Shown one piece after another: positions 1-12,146 of a stretch of 64,000 nucleotides of DNA. Below the pieces are notes generated by a model. It was not told where the DNA came from and made no database searches. It saw nothing but the letters and a program-made list of their open reading frames with translations. A program made the translations under genes and the position numbers. Source of the DNA: Arenicola marina. Lineage: Eukaryota > Annelida > Polychaeta > Arenicolidae. Location of the stretch: the NCBI GenBank assembly GCA_964019135.1, contig OZ025260.1:18284254-18348253 (forward strand), written 5' to 3'. The first letter of the stretch is position 1. Every line of letters starts with the position of its first letter.

Positions 1-1626
1 GGTTCGGTGGGATATAGGTTCAAGGCAGCTGCTGGTGCCAATATGCTCTTGCATGCAGCGGTATAGTGGGACAGACAGCTTCATTTTATTAGTATAGATA
101 TTTTAGTCTATATTTGTTTTTGGCAGATGGGCTTATATATTACCTCGCGATGAGTACCACAATCATTTTTACAATAGTAGCGAGTTCTTTAGATAACACA
201 CACGTAAAAAACTGACAAAATCTGTATCTCAATCCCATACTGTAAAGAGCAAAAAAAAATCAACCGCCAGTCGACCCCCAGTGGGGAAAGCGGAAGCGGA
301 AGATGTGACACATTGTTTATGCATGCGTTAACTGCCTTCTGGGAAATGTCATGTTCATTTTTTGCTAAAAACGTACGCGCAGCGCACCGCAGGATATTTA
401 GAAATGAATTACCAACATTAGTACATAATCCACAAGTTACTGGAAAACATAACCAAGATTAAGCTTAAACAAAATTCAGACAAGAATAGGAAGTTATTAA
501 AACTAAAAACTGTCTTAATACCTGGAGCTATTATTGTAATAGTTGTCTCAATATCTGGAGCTATTATTGTAATAATTGTCTCAATACCTGGAGCTATTAT
601 GTAATAGTTGTCTCAATACCTAAATACACACCTGCAGCTAAACTTGAGACAATTAAAAGAGAGGTGTTTGCTATAGTACATGCATATAGATTCCCTACTT
701 GTGAACATCAGTATGTATCGTTATAGCTGCAGGTATTAATGACCTCAAAACTACAAAAAAAAAAGTGTATGAGCCAAGAGTTGATATGATTTCTTTTATC
801 ACAGAACAAGAGTTGATATTATTTCTTTTATCACAGAATTAGAAAAGCAAGACATGAAAGTTGATAGTCCTACATGTTTTAATTGACCGGCCATAAATGC
901 TGGGGTTCTGTCAGCAGATCTGAGCGTCTGTGGATTAATGAGTAATGTATAAGTTATCAGGGGTTCAGTAAATGGTTCTCACCAAGCAGTGGGGGTTAAA
1001 CAAATGGTACCAAACAAATTGTATCGCTATGGTATCGAGCATTGGAGGCTACGCTCGCCTTTAGGTTTTACCTATAACATATTAAGACTAACTGAGAATC
1101 GTTGCAGTTCCAGGGTAGTCACTGATTAACATAACAATGTTTTTCTTATCTTTATTAGAGGGGAGGCAGGACCAGAAAATATCAGGTGGGACAAAAAAAT
1201 TGAAAGTAGGGTCAATCCGTTGAATGTCGGACAGTAGGGTAAAGTCAGACACTTATATAAAATAGCTTACAGGTTACAAAATAAATGTCAAATGGTTCAA
1301 TTCTGCCCTCCATGTATTTGTTATCATTTTACCACATGCACTGGCACTTCCACAAAGTACCGGAAATACCTGTATGGAACATAATCTTGCATGACACGTC
1401 ACCACTGAAATCTTGCCTGAACTTTTCGCGCCAATTTATCTGAATTGCGTCAGCCAGTGAAGGACCATACTCAATGTACGCAATCACAGATTTTAATAAA
1501 CAAATGATATTAGTGCAATTGCAACTCGCTGAACCTGACGTAGATATTTTTTATATATTTTAATATGTTGAATGAAATGGAAATAAAGCATAAAATAACT
1601 AGATTTGTCAAGCGTAGCTTGAGAGG
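1..1626. other. Non-coding sequence, no gene seen
   Basis: No reading frame of note and no recognisable exon in any frame. The stretch is AT-rich and holds the short tandem repeat listed separately at 513-630. A shorter duplicated phrase at about 775-840 repeats the words AGTTGATAT and TTTCTTTTATCACAGAA twice. Nothing else here can be named. Confidence 0.6.
513..630. repeat. 33-bp tandem repeat, about 3.5 copies
   Basis: The unit reads roughly AATACCTGGAGCTATTATTG followed by TAATAGTTGTCTC and occurs three times with few changes, then trails off into TACCTAAATACAC. A small minisatellite in non-coding DNA. Confidence 0.8.
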
Positions 1627-2734
1627 GAAGACGAAAATCGGGGTATAGGTGCAACTGACCTTGACCCGATAACTATGAAAGGTCGCAGATAAAGTTCAGA
1701 GGCCGTATTAATAAACCCGCGTATAACATAGCTGGAGGATAGCGAGAACGTATGAATCTCAAAAAAAGTCACTGAGCGTCAAACCCGTACCGAATGAGGT
1801 CTATTGCGAAATCGGTCACCGCGCTGGCAGTCATTTGGCCTGTCGATGCTTCACAATGGGATTGGCCATGTTAAAGTAAGATTATTTTTTTGCGTCATAA
1901 CTACCGGTTCGATTTCGATGGGATTTGGCACACATGATGTCAGTAATATTAGGACATATTCCACCACACATATTTAATCTAACTACATGCATGTTGTCAC
2001 ATCAGTTTTTGTATCATTTTCGTTAAGTGAAAATTAGATCATCTAATAACTCGAAATGTGACGTGAAATCTGAGACCACATTTCCTTTGCGCCTTACTCT
2101 GAGAAATACTCTGAAACAAACCGCGGATCTCTAGACCCAATATTAACGGAGTTACTGCTAAAATCATGTTCCGTGACCTTGACCTTGATTTGACCTTGAC
2201 CTGTTATGCGTAACCTGGATCAGTATCGTCATCCGACCCTAAATACTAATCTTATGTCCTATGCAAAGCGTCGTTTGTCTCACTTGTACCCTTCATGGAG
2301 AAATTGAGGAGCCATTTTCCCGCCAAAATCCTCTCTTAGGGGTCAATGTTAAAGTTTAAGAATTTTTTGCATGAAAACTATTCGGGCGATTTGCAAAATT
2401 TAAAGACGACATACAAGGTACTGATAGGCCTAATGCGTGAAATAATTTGCAGTGCGAATAAATGGAAACTGTGAACGTTATAGCGACTTGTCCGATTTTT
2501 GGTCCTATCTATCAATGGTTAAGCGAATTTCAAAAAATTCCTGTGACCTTGAAATTTGACCTACATTGCCCATCTGATAATTGGGCCTGACGATGGCCAC
2601 TCCGCATCTTTTTGTGAATTCGGAAGTCGATATCGTGAGGCGTTGGAGAGATAATGTGTGACAAGACAAACAGACAGACAGACAGACAAACCGAACACAC
2701 CGACATAAGACGAAAATCGCAGATTTTCGTCTTA
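1627..2734. repeat. Dispersed repeat, probably a non-autonomous mobile element
   Basis: The stretch opens with AAGACGAAAATCGGGG and closes with GATTTTCGTCTT, so its ends are short inverted repeats. Near the right end the motif is doubled into the palindrome AAGACGAAAATC-GCA-GATTTTCGTCTT. Inside are runs of TGACCTTGACC phrases and a (CAGA)n tract just before the right end. Such phrases are common in dispersed repeats of marine invertebrates. No coding capacity is visible. The boundaries and class are inferences; no target duplication was established. Confidence 0.4.
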
Positions 2735-4736
2735 ACGAGTGTCCGACATTACCCCACACCTGTCTGACATTGCCCCATTTTAGACTTACTGATTTCACAT
2801 TGCTTTTCGGTATTTAGTTTTTACAGGGAATGATCTTGTTATCTCTTATTGGATAAACAGATAAAGAAGAGTCACCTTGTTGACAAGAAAAAAACCGGAA
2901 AAGACTGGCATTTCTTGTTCACTTTTAATCATTATTTTTCTGCAAACTTGTCAAAAACTGTGAAAAAGTATCCGACATTCGATGGATCTACCCTACTTGT
3001 CCCACATACAAATCACAGCCTGCACTGCCACTGCCAGTTATTGACTGTCTTTTTCTTTGATACAGATTCAGTCATTTGTCATCAAGCTAGGGGCTCAAAT
3101 TGCTTGTCATAACTAAATTGATGTAAAAAAAACCTATATGCTGGTATAGTACACTTTTGTCTATACAGTACTACAGGGTATGCATGCCTATGCTACTGTC
3201 CAGTTCTTTGTTACAGATATTGTCAAGATGGATCCCTCTTGACAAAGACACATTTATTTGAACAATAAATCATGCACTGTCTAACAGACCACAAACAGCT
3301 TATGAGCGATATATGTATATTTAGCAGTTCTATGTTACAGTTATTAACTTCATGGATCCACTTCTATATTAATTGCCAAATTTGTTTAAACAATAAATAA
3401 GACACTGCTTATCAGACTCCATGGGGGATGAGGGGGTGAGTGCACCACATTACTACAGTGGTGGGGGGTGCCAATGCCATAGAAGGCATGGAGAATAAGA
3501 GAAAATTACAGGGTTGTTGTGGTCATTGAGAGAATTTTATTTGGTTAAAACAGTATACAAAATAGATACAGACAGTCATGGCAAAGTATATGGAGGTCAA
3601 TTACGTGAACACTTAATATATAAACTGGAATAAATATAGTCAACATGGTCAAAAGCTGCAATTTTGAAAAAAGTCCAGTCTCAGATTGAGCACATAAAGA
3701 GAAATTGCTGATTTCTGGCGAAAGGCTTGGGCCAAAACAGGGGTCTTTTGGGTGGCGCCAACCGGCCTGGATCAGACTGCACTCAACATAGCTAAATAAG
3801 ATTTAATTGTTTCATTTTAATTTCAAGTTCTATGTTATAGGTAATAACACTATTAGCTTAGATTCCTATTATGAATAAATAAATCTATATAATTTTTTTT
3901 TATAATAGCTAGACTACCGGTACTGTATTTAACAGACAAGGTAAAGTGGGTAGTTATCAACACTTTAAGGAATAAGTCTTAGGATGTAACTGCTAATTTC
4001 TAGTTTTAAGCTTTCATAAGACTTACTATGGTACAAGCATAGATCTAGATCTATTATTATTTTCTTTGTGTTCCTAACTTATTCTGAGCTTAGAATTTAG
4101 ATTAATTTAGATCTAAACTTGATCGAAGTTACATTTTAGAAATTATGAATAAAAAAAAAATTGATTACCCCCACTTTCAAAATAATTCTAGATTTTAAAG
4201 CTTACAGTTTAGATTAGATCTACAGTCAATCTGTCTTGATCTAAAAGGACTCAATTTAAAGGCCTAGCAGACTATACTCAGTCAGTGGCAGGCTACAGCA
4301 TTCACAGGCGCAATCACCTGAAACGTAAATGTTAGCTGATTTGATGCAATCGGGGCATATGAAAATGCTGCTGTATCTCAAAAACTACTCGGTAGATCTG
4401 CAAACCCCTCGGTGAAAGTGATGTCATTGTATTGTTTTGTTTGATAAGCTTGATAAAGCTGTTCGGCAACAGCAGACGGCATTCGCAACCACCGGAGAAA
4501 GTGTGTGTGCAACCTACAAAGGGATACCTCCGTTTTTGATACACCGAAAAAAACATAGTTACACGTCTTTTGACATTCAGTTTTTGGCCAAATTATGAAG
4601 AGATCCCTTCCCTACAATCAGCCAATCAGAATGGATGTTGCAAATGTGTTTACATGGCATGTGTCTCGATGGCAGAGAGCCACAGGCCGCGCCGGCCGCC
4701 GTCCTGGCTTCTCAGGTCCATCCCGCGCCTGGTCAT
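2735..4736. other. AT-rich intergenic DNA with three diverged copies of a ~100-bp unit
   Basis: No gene is supported. Three loosely related blocks, near 3195-3290, 3335-3425 and 3828-3890, each start with a phrase like AGTTCTATGTTACAG, pass a GGATCC or similar word, and end at an AATAAAT run. They look like old copies of one small repeat. The rest is AT-rich sequence with poly-A and poly-T runs. Confidence 0.4.
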
Positions 4737-4745
4737 TACTAAAGT

Positions 4746-5474
4746 TTGGCGCAAGTGCCCCCAGGCAAGCCCGCTTCTCTAGGGGCACAACGGTAACAAT
4801 GTTAAAATCCTTCGACGTTAGTAGGGAATCGACTGTAGCTTTTATTATAATGCGGGCGCGTACAATAATAGTGCTTACGTATTCTATATACCTTGTTCTA
4901 TCTTCTGACATCAAGAAAGTGTGTCAACACTAGATTGTTCCAGTCATATTTTCGCGAACAAATGTTGGAGCATGCGACTTTTCCCTACCAACCGCCATGT
5001 ATATGCAGCGCCACCTGGCGAATCCCGCCACCATTTGAACCATATGTAGCCTGGGTCCCAAACTTTGTAACAGTCAATGACCTGTGAAAGAGGGCGCTGC
5101 TGTTGTCGTTAAGTTCAAAGTGAGCGACTGACAAGGCCCTCTAGCGGAGAGTCATATGCTAACGGAGAGGAGGAACCAACTCGCATTCACAGGTACCGAC
5201 ATCCGCCAAAAACAAATATGGCGGATGGCTGGTCGGGAACAGTTGTGTGCTCCAACATTTCTTCGCGAAAATATAATCGAAACAACCTAGTGTCGACACA
5301 CTTTTTTGATCTCAGATGATAGAACAAGGTATATATAATACGTTAGCACTATTATTGTACGCGCCCGCATTATAATAAAAGCTACAGTCGATTCCCTACT
5401 AACGTCGAAGGATTTTAACATTGTTACCGTTGTGCCCCTAGAGAAGCGGGCTTGCCTGGGGGCACTTGCGCCAA
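4746..5474. mobile_element. Non-autonomous Mutator-like (MULE) element, copy 1
   Basis: A 729-bp element with long terminal inverted repeats of roughly 230 bp, beginning TTGGCGCAAGTGCCCCCAGG and ending with its reverse complement CTTGCGCCAA. It is flanked by the 9-bp direct repeat TACTAAAGT at 4737-4745 and 5475-5483. Copy 2 at 15610-16347 shares the termini and the middle segment and has its own, different 9-bp duplication. Long inverted repeats with 9-bp target duplications are the hallmark of Mutator-like elements. No transposase is encoded. The target duplication overlaps the end of the neighbouring foldback element at 5478, so this copy landed in that terminus. Confidence 0.85.
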
Positions 5475-5477
5475 TAC

Positions 5478-6047
5478 TAAAGTCAAAGTCATAAATACCG
5501 TAGACACACATTTCGGCCCATATTTTTCGCGAATTTGCCTCGATCACTCTTAAAATATCTGACTGAGAAAGCAACACTAGACCATTTTAATGATACCAAA
5601 CTTACGTTTGTACTGCGATGTGATCCTTTTTTATGACACAAAGAATATTTCTCCATGCTGACACGCCATTGGCAGAAGTCGCTCTGTCGCCAAAATACTA
5701 AAACCCGCGTCATAAAATTATGGTTGCCATGGCGCTGAACGTGCGTTGAACAATACATGCTCTATATTTATACCAGCCACGAGGATGCCATGGCAACTAT
5801 AGAGCCTTTCATTGTCTGGGATTTAGTCTATTTGCGAAAGTGTGTCTGCTGCCAATGGAGTGTCAGCATGGAGAAGTATTGTTTGTGTCATAAAAAAGGA
5901 TAACATCGCAGTACAAACGTAAGTTTGGTATCATTAAAATGGTCTAGTGTTGCTTTCTCATGTCAGTGATTTGTAGAGCGATCGCAGCACAATCGCGGAA
6001 AATATAGGCCGAAACGTGTGTCTACGGCATTTATGACTTTGACTTTA
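5478..6047. mobile_element. Foldback element with TAAAGTC ends, copy 1
   Basis: A 570-bp element almost palindromic over its length. It opens TAAAGTCAAAGTCATAAAT and closes with the reverse complement ATTTATGACTTTGACTTTA, and the arms stay complementary for well over 200 bp. Two more copies lie at 13931-14404 and 14442-14994 inside MAPEG gene 1. The outermost bases read TA at both ends, so a TA target duplication as used by Tc1/mariner elements fits. No coding capacity. The left end was interrupted by the Mutator-like element ending at 5474. Confidence 0.8.
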
Positions 6048-7477
<1,430 letters not shown>

Positions 7478-7705
7478 GGTTTGTGAAACTGGGCTTGAAA
7501 CGCCAATCTAGGCGTCCACCAGCGAGCACAAACCAAGATCTATCGACAGGTCACCATTGCGATGACTGCGGAAAGCTCTGTCGATCACCGATAGGCTTAC
7601 TCAGTCATCAGCGTAAATGCCGCGTTACGAATCGTATAACTTAAACCAAACAAAGCTTCAAATCCATCGTCTTTCGCAGACGGACGGATGCCAACCATAT
7701 AGAAG
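7478..7705. repeat. Dispersed hairpin-bearing repeat modules
   Basis: Two short modules recur elsewhere. The phrase TTGAAACGCCAATCTAGGCG followed by TCCA at about 7497-7520 recurs at about 59016-59036 as a cleaner hairpin with arms ACGCCAA and TTGGCGT. The phrase AAATCCATCGTCTTTCGCAG followed by ACGGACGGATGCCAACC at about 7669-7705 recurs at 62725-62764 and can also fold on itself. They look like ends of a small dispersed element, but its full extent is not clear. Confidence 0.45.
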
Positions 7706-7862
7706 CCACGACACTTATATAATTGATAATACACGCACGACTTCATTTCTCAATTGTTTTATTCTCATGCAGTCACACATGTTATCAAACACGCAAGCAA
7801 AAACTAGATTTACATCACACAGAAACTGATGAAAAAGCTAAATAAATGATAAAAAAATGTCC

Positions 7863-7890
7863 GCGCCGTTTTGTCACAACAAAACGGCGT
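7863..7890. other. Perfect hairpin downstream of the HEAT gene
   Basis: CGCCGTTTTGT and ACAAAACGGCG form an 11-bp perfect stem around a 4-base loop. It lies about 140 bases past the stop codon of the minus-strand HEAT gene and would be in its 3' UTR if transcription reaches the TTTATT word at 7758-7763 (AATAAA on the minus strand). Confidence 0.6.
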
Positions 7891-8027
7891 GCGCACAAAA
7901 AAGAAAGTGAAAGGACACAGAAAGACAATGGATGTATCACACGAGAAGACTGGTCCATCAGTAGCCGGAATGGCCGAGGAGTAGCTAGGAGTGATCTGTT
8001 ACAGCCGCGTTCCGACCATTGTGACAA

Positions 8028-8399
8028 TCATAAGACATTCCACTTGCCAGTCCTTCTGTAAGCAGTCAAAGCTTTGTGCGCCTTTCGGCGAATACCGGGA
8101 TCAGAGTCTCTGTTAAACTGATCAAGTCCTTCAGCAACTTGATATTCCAGATGCGTTGGGGATCCGTCGCACATGGTATGCAGGACCTGCTGCCTGACAT
8201 TGGTGGCGGGGTCGTCAATCATCTCAAACACGCGACGCCAGAAATCGTCGATGTCCAACTTGACTCGGCAAGGACACATCTCCTTTAGCGCCCGCTGTCG
8301 GACGACCGGATCCTCGTGGTGTGTCAAGTCCACAATGACGTCAATATCGGAGGTATCCTTACAAAGCCGTAGGGCTTCTTTGGAGCTCAGCTTACTCAT
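8028..8399 (-). CDS. Small HEAT-repeat protein, intronless
   Basis: A 123-residue single-exon reading frame on the minus strand. Three helical-pair repeats are visible at about residues 19-49, 54-80 and 88-118. Each has the HEAT/ARM pattern of a hydrophobic helix, a D-P turn (EDPVVRQRAL, DDPATNVRQQVL, DSDPGIRRKA) and a second helix with conserved Arg. The protein ends RRTGKWNVL, an ending I associate with small free-standing HEAT proteins of microbes and invertebrates. The family generally acts as a protein-binding scaffold, and no partner can be named. The first ATG in frame is used; its context ACTATGAG is acceptable. A possible poly(A) signal lies about 265 bases past the stop. No signal peptide or membrane segment is seen, so it is probably cytosolic or nuclear. 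The domain call is firm, the role unknown. Confidence 0.8.
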   Translation of the reverse strand: MSKLSSKEALRLCKDTSDIDVIVDLTHHEDPVVRQRALKEMCPCRVKLDIDDFWRRVFEMIDDPATNVRQQVLHTMCDGSPTHLEYQVAEGLDQFNRDSDPGIRRKAHKALTAYRRTGKWNVL

Positions 8400-10496
8400 A
8401 GTGACTCTGCGTAAGACAACGTTTAATTAGATATTACTGGAATAGCCAGACATGATGAGGACAAAATACTGTTCGAAGAGCTGATGGACCAGCAATAACT
8501 GCAAATGTGCGAAATAACACTGGATCTGTGTCACAGCTATGTAGCTTAGTGATCCCATATACAGGTTACAAGTTTATAGATATTTATTGGGGTATAGAAG
8601 GGGAACATTACGACACGCAACACAGGCATATCAAAGTTTGGAAAATCAACCTTAGACATTCATCCCCAAATTTCGACTGATGATCTGAAAAGGCGACATC
8701 GACACACAGTGGCATTTAAAAAAACAACGACACTGAACTTAGCCAAAAAGCGATACGGAACGTCGTGATAAATCGACATTCGACACTGAGAATTTAGAAA
8801 AATCAACACGGCTTGGGCCAAGCTCCCCGCACAGTGGCGCTACGCAAGCTAGCCCTCCCTAGCGGAGTGAGTTGAAGGCAGAGAGTGGGCATAGGCACTG
8901 GACCACCCCCCCCCACCCCCTCCTCCCCAAGACCCCTCTTTATATATCTGCGCGTGAATGTGAAAAGGAAGTGTATGGAGCCAAAGGACAAGAAACTGAA
9001 ATTCGACGTAAAGAGATCCCAGTTAAATGGAATCTTAACCATGAATCCTCACCTGGTACGGTCTTCAGCTTGACAAATATTTCCTTTTCTGGGTTAATGC
9101 TTCAAATCATGAAGACATGGATAAAGTTTGGCCCGTACGGGATCGAAGGAGCCAAGTTATGAAATGATTTAATCTGTTCCGGTCGCTGTTGGCCAGATGA
9201 CAACTCTCACATTTCCGCAGCTGCTGGGCTTCCAAGCCTGTGAAAATCTAATCTAACTATCCCGTCTTTTATACCGTGGTTTCTTCCGGCTTCGGGTTTG
9301 CCTAGCGTGGCGCAATCGACTTAGATCATGTCGGCGCTCAGGTTTGTCATGTCATTATGCAATACTTTCACACACAGGCACCAGCTATGTGGAGTGGCGG
9401 CACAAGTTTAGTTATGGTGGCGCCGCACGGCGGCAGTCTGTGAAACGCTCTTTTCGCTCTCCCATCAGAGGGCGCTCGTTCCCAAAACTCGTTTGTGGAA
9501 GGATGATATAGCTAGGGCGGGCACATATCCCTACGTTTCAGTCTATATACCAAGGTTAGGCTACTTCGTTCTACTTCGTTCTACTTCGTTCTACTTCGTA
9601 TACTTCCACATTATTTGGTCAATGATCTGTCCATTGTACTCATGATCATTCTCAATTGTTTTTCTTGTTGTTGTATGGCCATTCCTGGGTGGGGGGCATG
9701 GGGAGGGGGGGATACCTTTTTCCAAACTCCGCCATAGGCATCCAGAAATTCTTGGAGATTCGCGCTTAAATTTTGAGATATTTTAGTCTTGATTCTAAAA
9801 TGTAAAAAATCTAAGATGGCGCATGTAAGCATATTGCTTTAAATAATATTATATATTAGAGCCTAAATTAGTTTGGGCTCATTATACATTTCATTATACA
9901 TTTCATTCATGTTTATATTTCTTGTACTATAGAACGAAATAAACGTCTTATACTTCTTGTATTTTCAAATCGTTTGTTTCGTTCCATTCTAGACTATTAA
10001 GGGTCATCGCAAACTGTTCACCTGTTTTGAATGAATTCTTGGATAAGGCCTTATATGTGGATGTCCTTGAATTTAACTTTCCGTGCGTGTGTGGGCGTAG
10101 GAGGGGGGTGGGGGTGCTGCAATTAGCAACGCATCTCAGTTTGGAATGGGAGGATAAGGGGGGTGGGGGGAAGTAGTCCTCGTAGGAAGCACTCTCCGCC
10201 ACTGTAAACCCCACCCCCTAGGGACGCTTTTGGATCATCGTACATCACAAAATATGTACGATATATTACACCAGTTACCTTAAATAGTTGATGCCACGCC
10301 AAAACAACTTTAGCTCATATTAATCTTCTGTGTTTCCACGCCTATATTATCAAGCTATAACGCCCCAAATAGTGAAAGGGAATACTTTTTCCACTTGTTG
10401 TCGCACCTACCAATTTAACTTCTGCGAGCGAGGAAAGTGACGTCAAAGAGGAATACAAACACATGTGCTTTTATATTGAGACTCATTGGCTTGTAC

Positions 10497-10690
10497 TCTA
10501 CGAAACGCACTCAACCACAAAAACAATACACGCCCTCGACAAAAGATGCCTACGCACTGCATCGAAGCTCACCTGTCAATCTTGTGACATCATTGGGGAA
10601 TTTTTAAATAGCGCTCACATGCAATGCTCTCAAAATTAAACCCACCTCACTTTTGCTATGACGAACGCGTTGAGTGATATCGTAGAATAA
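10497..10690 (+). repeat. ~200-bp dispersed repeat, copy 1
   Basis: This segment matches, in reverse complement, 45312-45520 near the other end of the window. The best kept words are ACAATACACGCCCTCGAC and CTTGTGACATCATTGGGGAA, and both copies end near an ACGAACGCG word followed by GTGATATCGT. The class is unknown. No inverted ends and no tRNA-like head were found. Confidence 0.6.
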
Positions 10691-10897
10691 TAACTGTCAA
10701 CATTAAAACAAATTCTTATTTCTTTATCTTTCCTAAACAAAGTTAACTCTGCTAAAACAATCGTGGCACCAACACTTTAATTCATGCGAAAAGACCGCCC
10801 CCCCCAAAAAAATCCGATTCCTAGCTGTCCATGTAAATTTTGAGAATATGTGGACAGAAAATTGGACTCCCGCCGCCGTAGGACCAAACCGACCGTA

Positions 10898-11047
10898 ATG
10901 GATATTCGTACATGATCTTAATGGATAGTTGTACATGATCTTAATGGATAGTTGTACATGATCTTAATGGAGTTGTACATGATCCTAATGGATAGTTGTA
11001 CATGATCTTAATGGATAGTTGTACAGGATCTTTGTGGATAGTTGAAC
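10898..11047. repeat. 23-bp tandem repeat, about 6 copies
   Basis: The unit is ATGGATAGTTGTACATGATC plus TTA. One unit has a short deletion and the last two are diverged. The array is in non-coding DNA. Confidence 0.85.
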
Positions 11048-11687
11048 TAGTGAGCAATGGAATACTCCTAGGTTGTCGGGATACTGTCACTTGTCAGCAG
11101 CATCCGAAATTTAGTGCAAAATGTTTAATGAGCGCAAACAAATTCGATGGCAGACCGTTTAGACAATCCACTTTATTAAAGACATTAGCCTGTATATATG
11201 TTGTAACCACCTCTATGTAAAAGCAATAGTCTAAATGTAACAAGGAACATATAACCGTCGACCGTAGAAATATACTTGCAAATGGATCTCACGCAAACCG
11301 ATACAATTATTATGCATCTACATACACACGCCCTTGCAGATTAACATTGTAATAAAAACGTCCACGTTATAGCCATATATATTAAACATATAATCTGATA
11401 CCCTGAGATGGTTCCTAGTATAGCCAGGATTGATCAGGAGGACAATGAGGTGCCACTGAGATTGAAATTCACTGTTAATCATATGTGATAGCGTTAGGGA
11501 ACACATAGCTACATCTCCATAAAACCTTCATTTAATTTTGCTAATAAATCAACAAATTGTTTTGTTGATCTAACGGCTGACATCCAATGCGTACAAAACT
11601 GTAAAGTTATAAGGACTCAATCAGTGGAATGTATGGCACTATAGACGGTATCCATATGCTAGTCACTGAATATTATGCCTGAATTAA

Positions 11688-12111
11688 GGGAGTGTTCGAT
11701 TTACCTGAAGCTGACAGGAAACCAAAATCGTTTTTGAAACCGGTTTCAACGGTTTGCCGACTGAGTGCGAATGATTAGTTTCATTTTTTTAGTTTCAGCA
11801 TGTATTTTGGCAATGGTCATGTTGATATGAAGTTATGCTAGTATAAATATGCCATCTGTTTCATTTTCTACCTGCGATTGGACTGCCAATATATACATTA
11901 GTGTCATACTTTTGTCCAGAAGTCTCTATTCATTAAATTTATGATTAACTATGGTGTATGTGTTGATTGAACTGACAGTTCCCAGGACCGAATGCGTCAA
12001 ACCAGCTCTCTTGATAGTTTCATGGTTTTGAGCAAATTGGTTTTGGTTCATCTCCTGTCGAACAGTCATCTAGGCAAACCGGTTTTGGTTTCATGTAAAT
12101 CGAACACGCCC
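11688..12111. mobile_element. PIF/Harbinger-like MITE next to the MAPEG-1 3' end
   Basis: A 424-bp element opening GGGAGTGTTCGATTTACCTG and closing with the complement of GGGCGTGTTCGATTTACATG. It is flanked on both sides by TAA (11685-11687 and 12112-12114). Three-base TWA duplications with GGG..GTGTTCGATT-type ends are typical of PIF/Harbinger elements. AAACCGG words near both ends extend the pairing. No coding capacity. It ends 35 bases from the stop codon of MAPEG gene 1, so it probably lies in that gene's 3' UTR. Confidence 0.75.
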
Positions 12112-12146
12112 TAAATGAAGAGGTAAATTTTTCTGCATGTTCAGCC

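Larger units (their letters stand above)
8400..11687. other. Intergenic DNA with short dispersed repeats, no gene seen
   Basis: No exon or convincing frame is supported. It contains a short dispersed motif at 8815-8885 (AGCTCCCCGCACAGTGGCGC, then CTAGCGGAGTGAGTTGAAGG), relatives of which occur near 26418, 28705 and 47105. It also holds a small CTACTTCGTT tandem run at 9562-9602, G-rich runs near 9690 and 10090-10180, a 200-bp repeat at 10497-10690, and the tandem array at 10898-11047. Confidence 0.5.
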
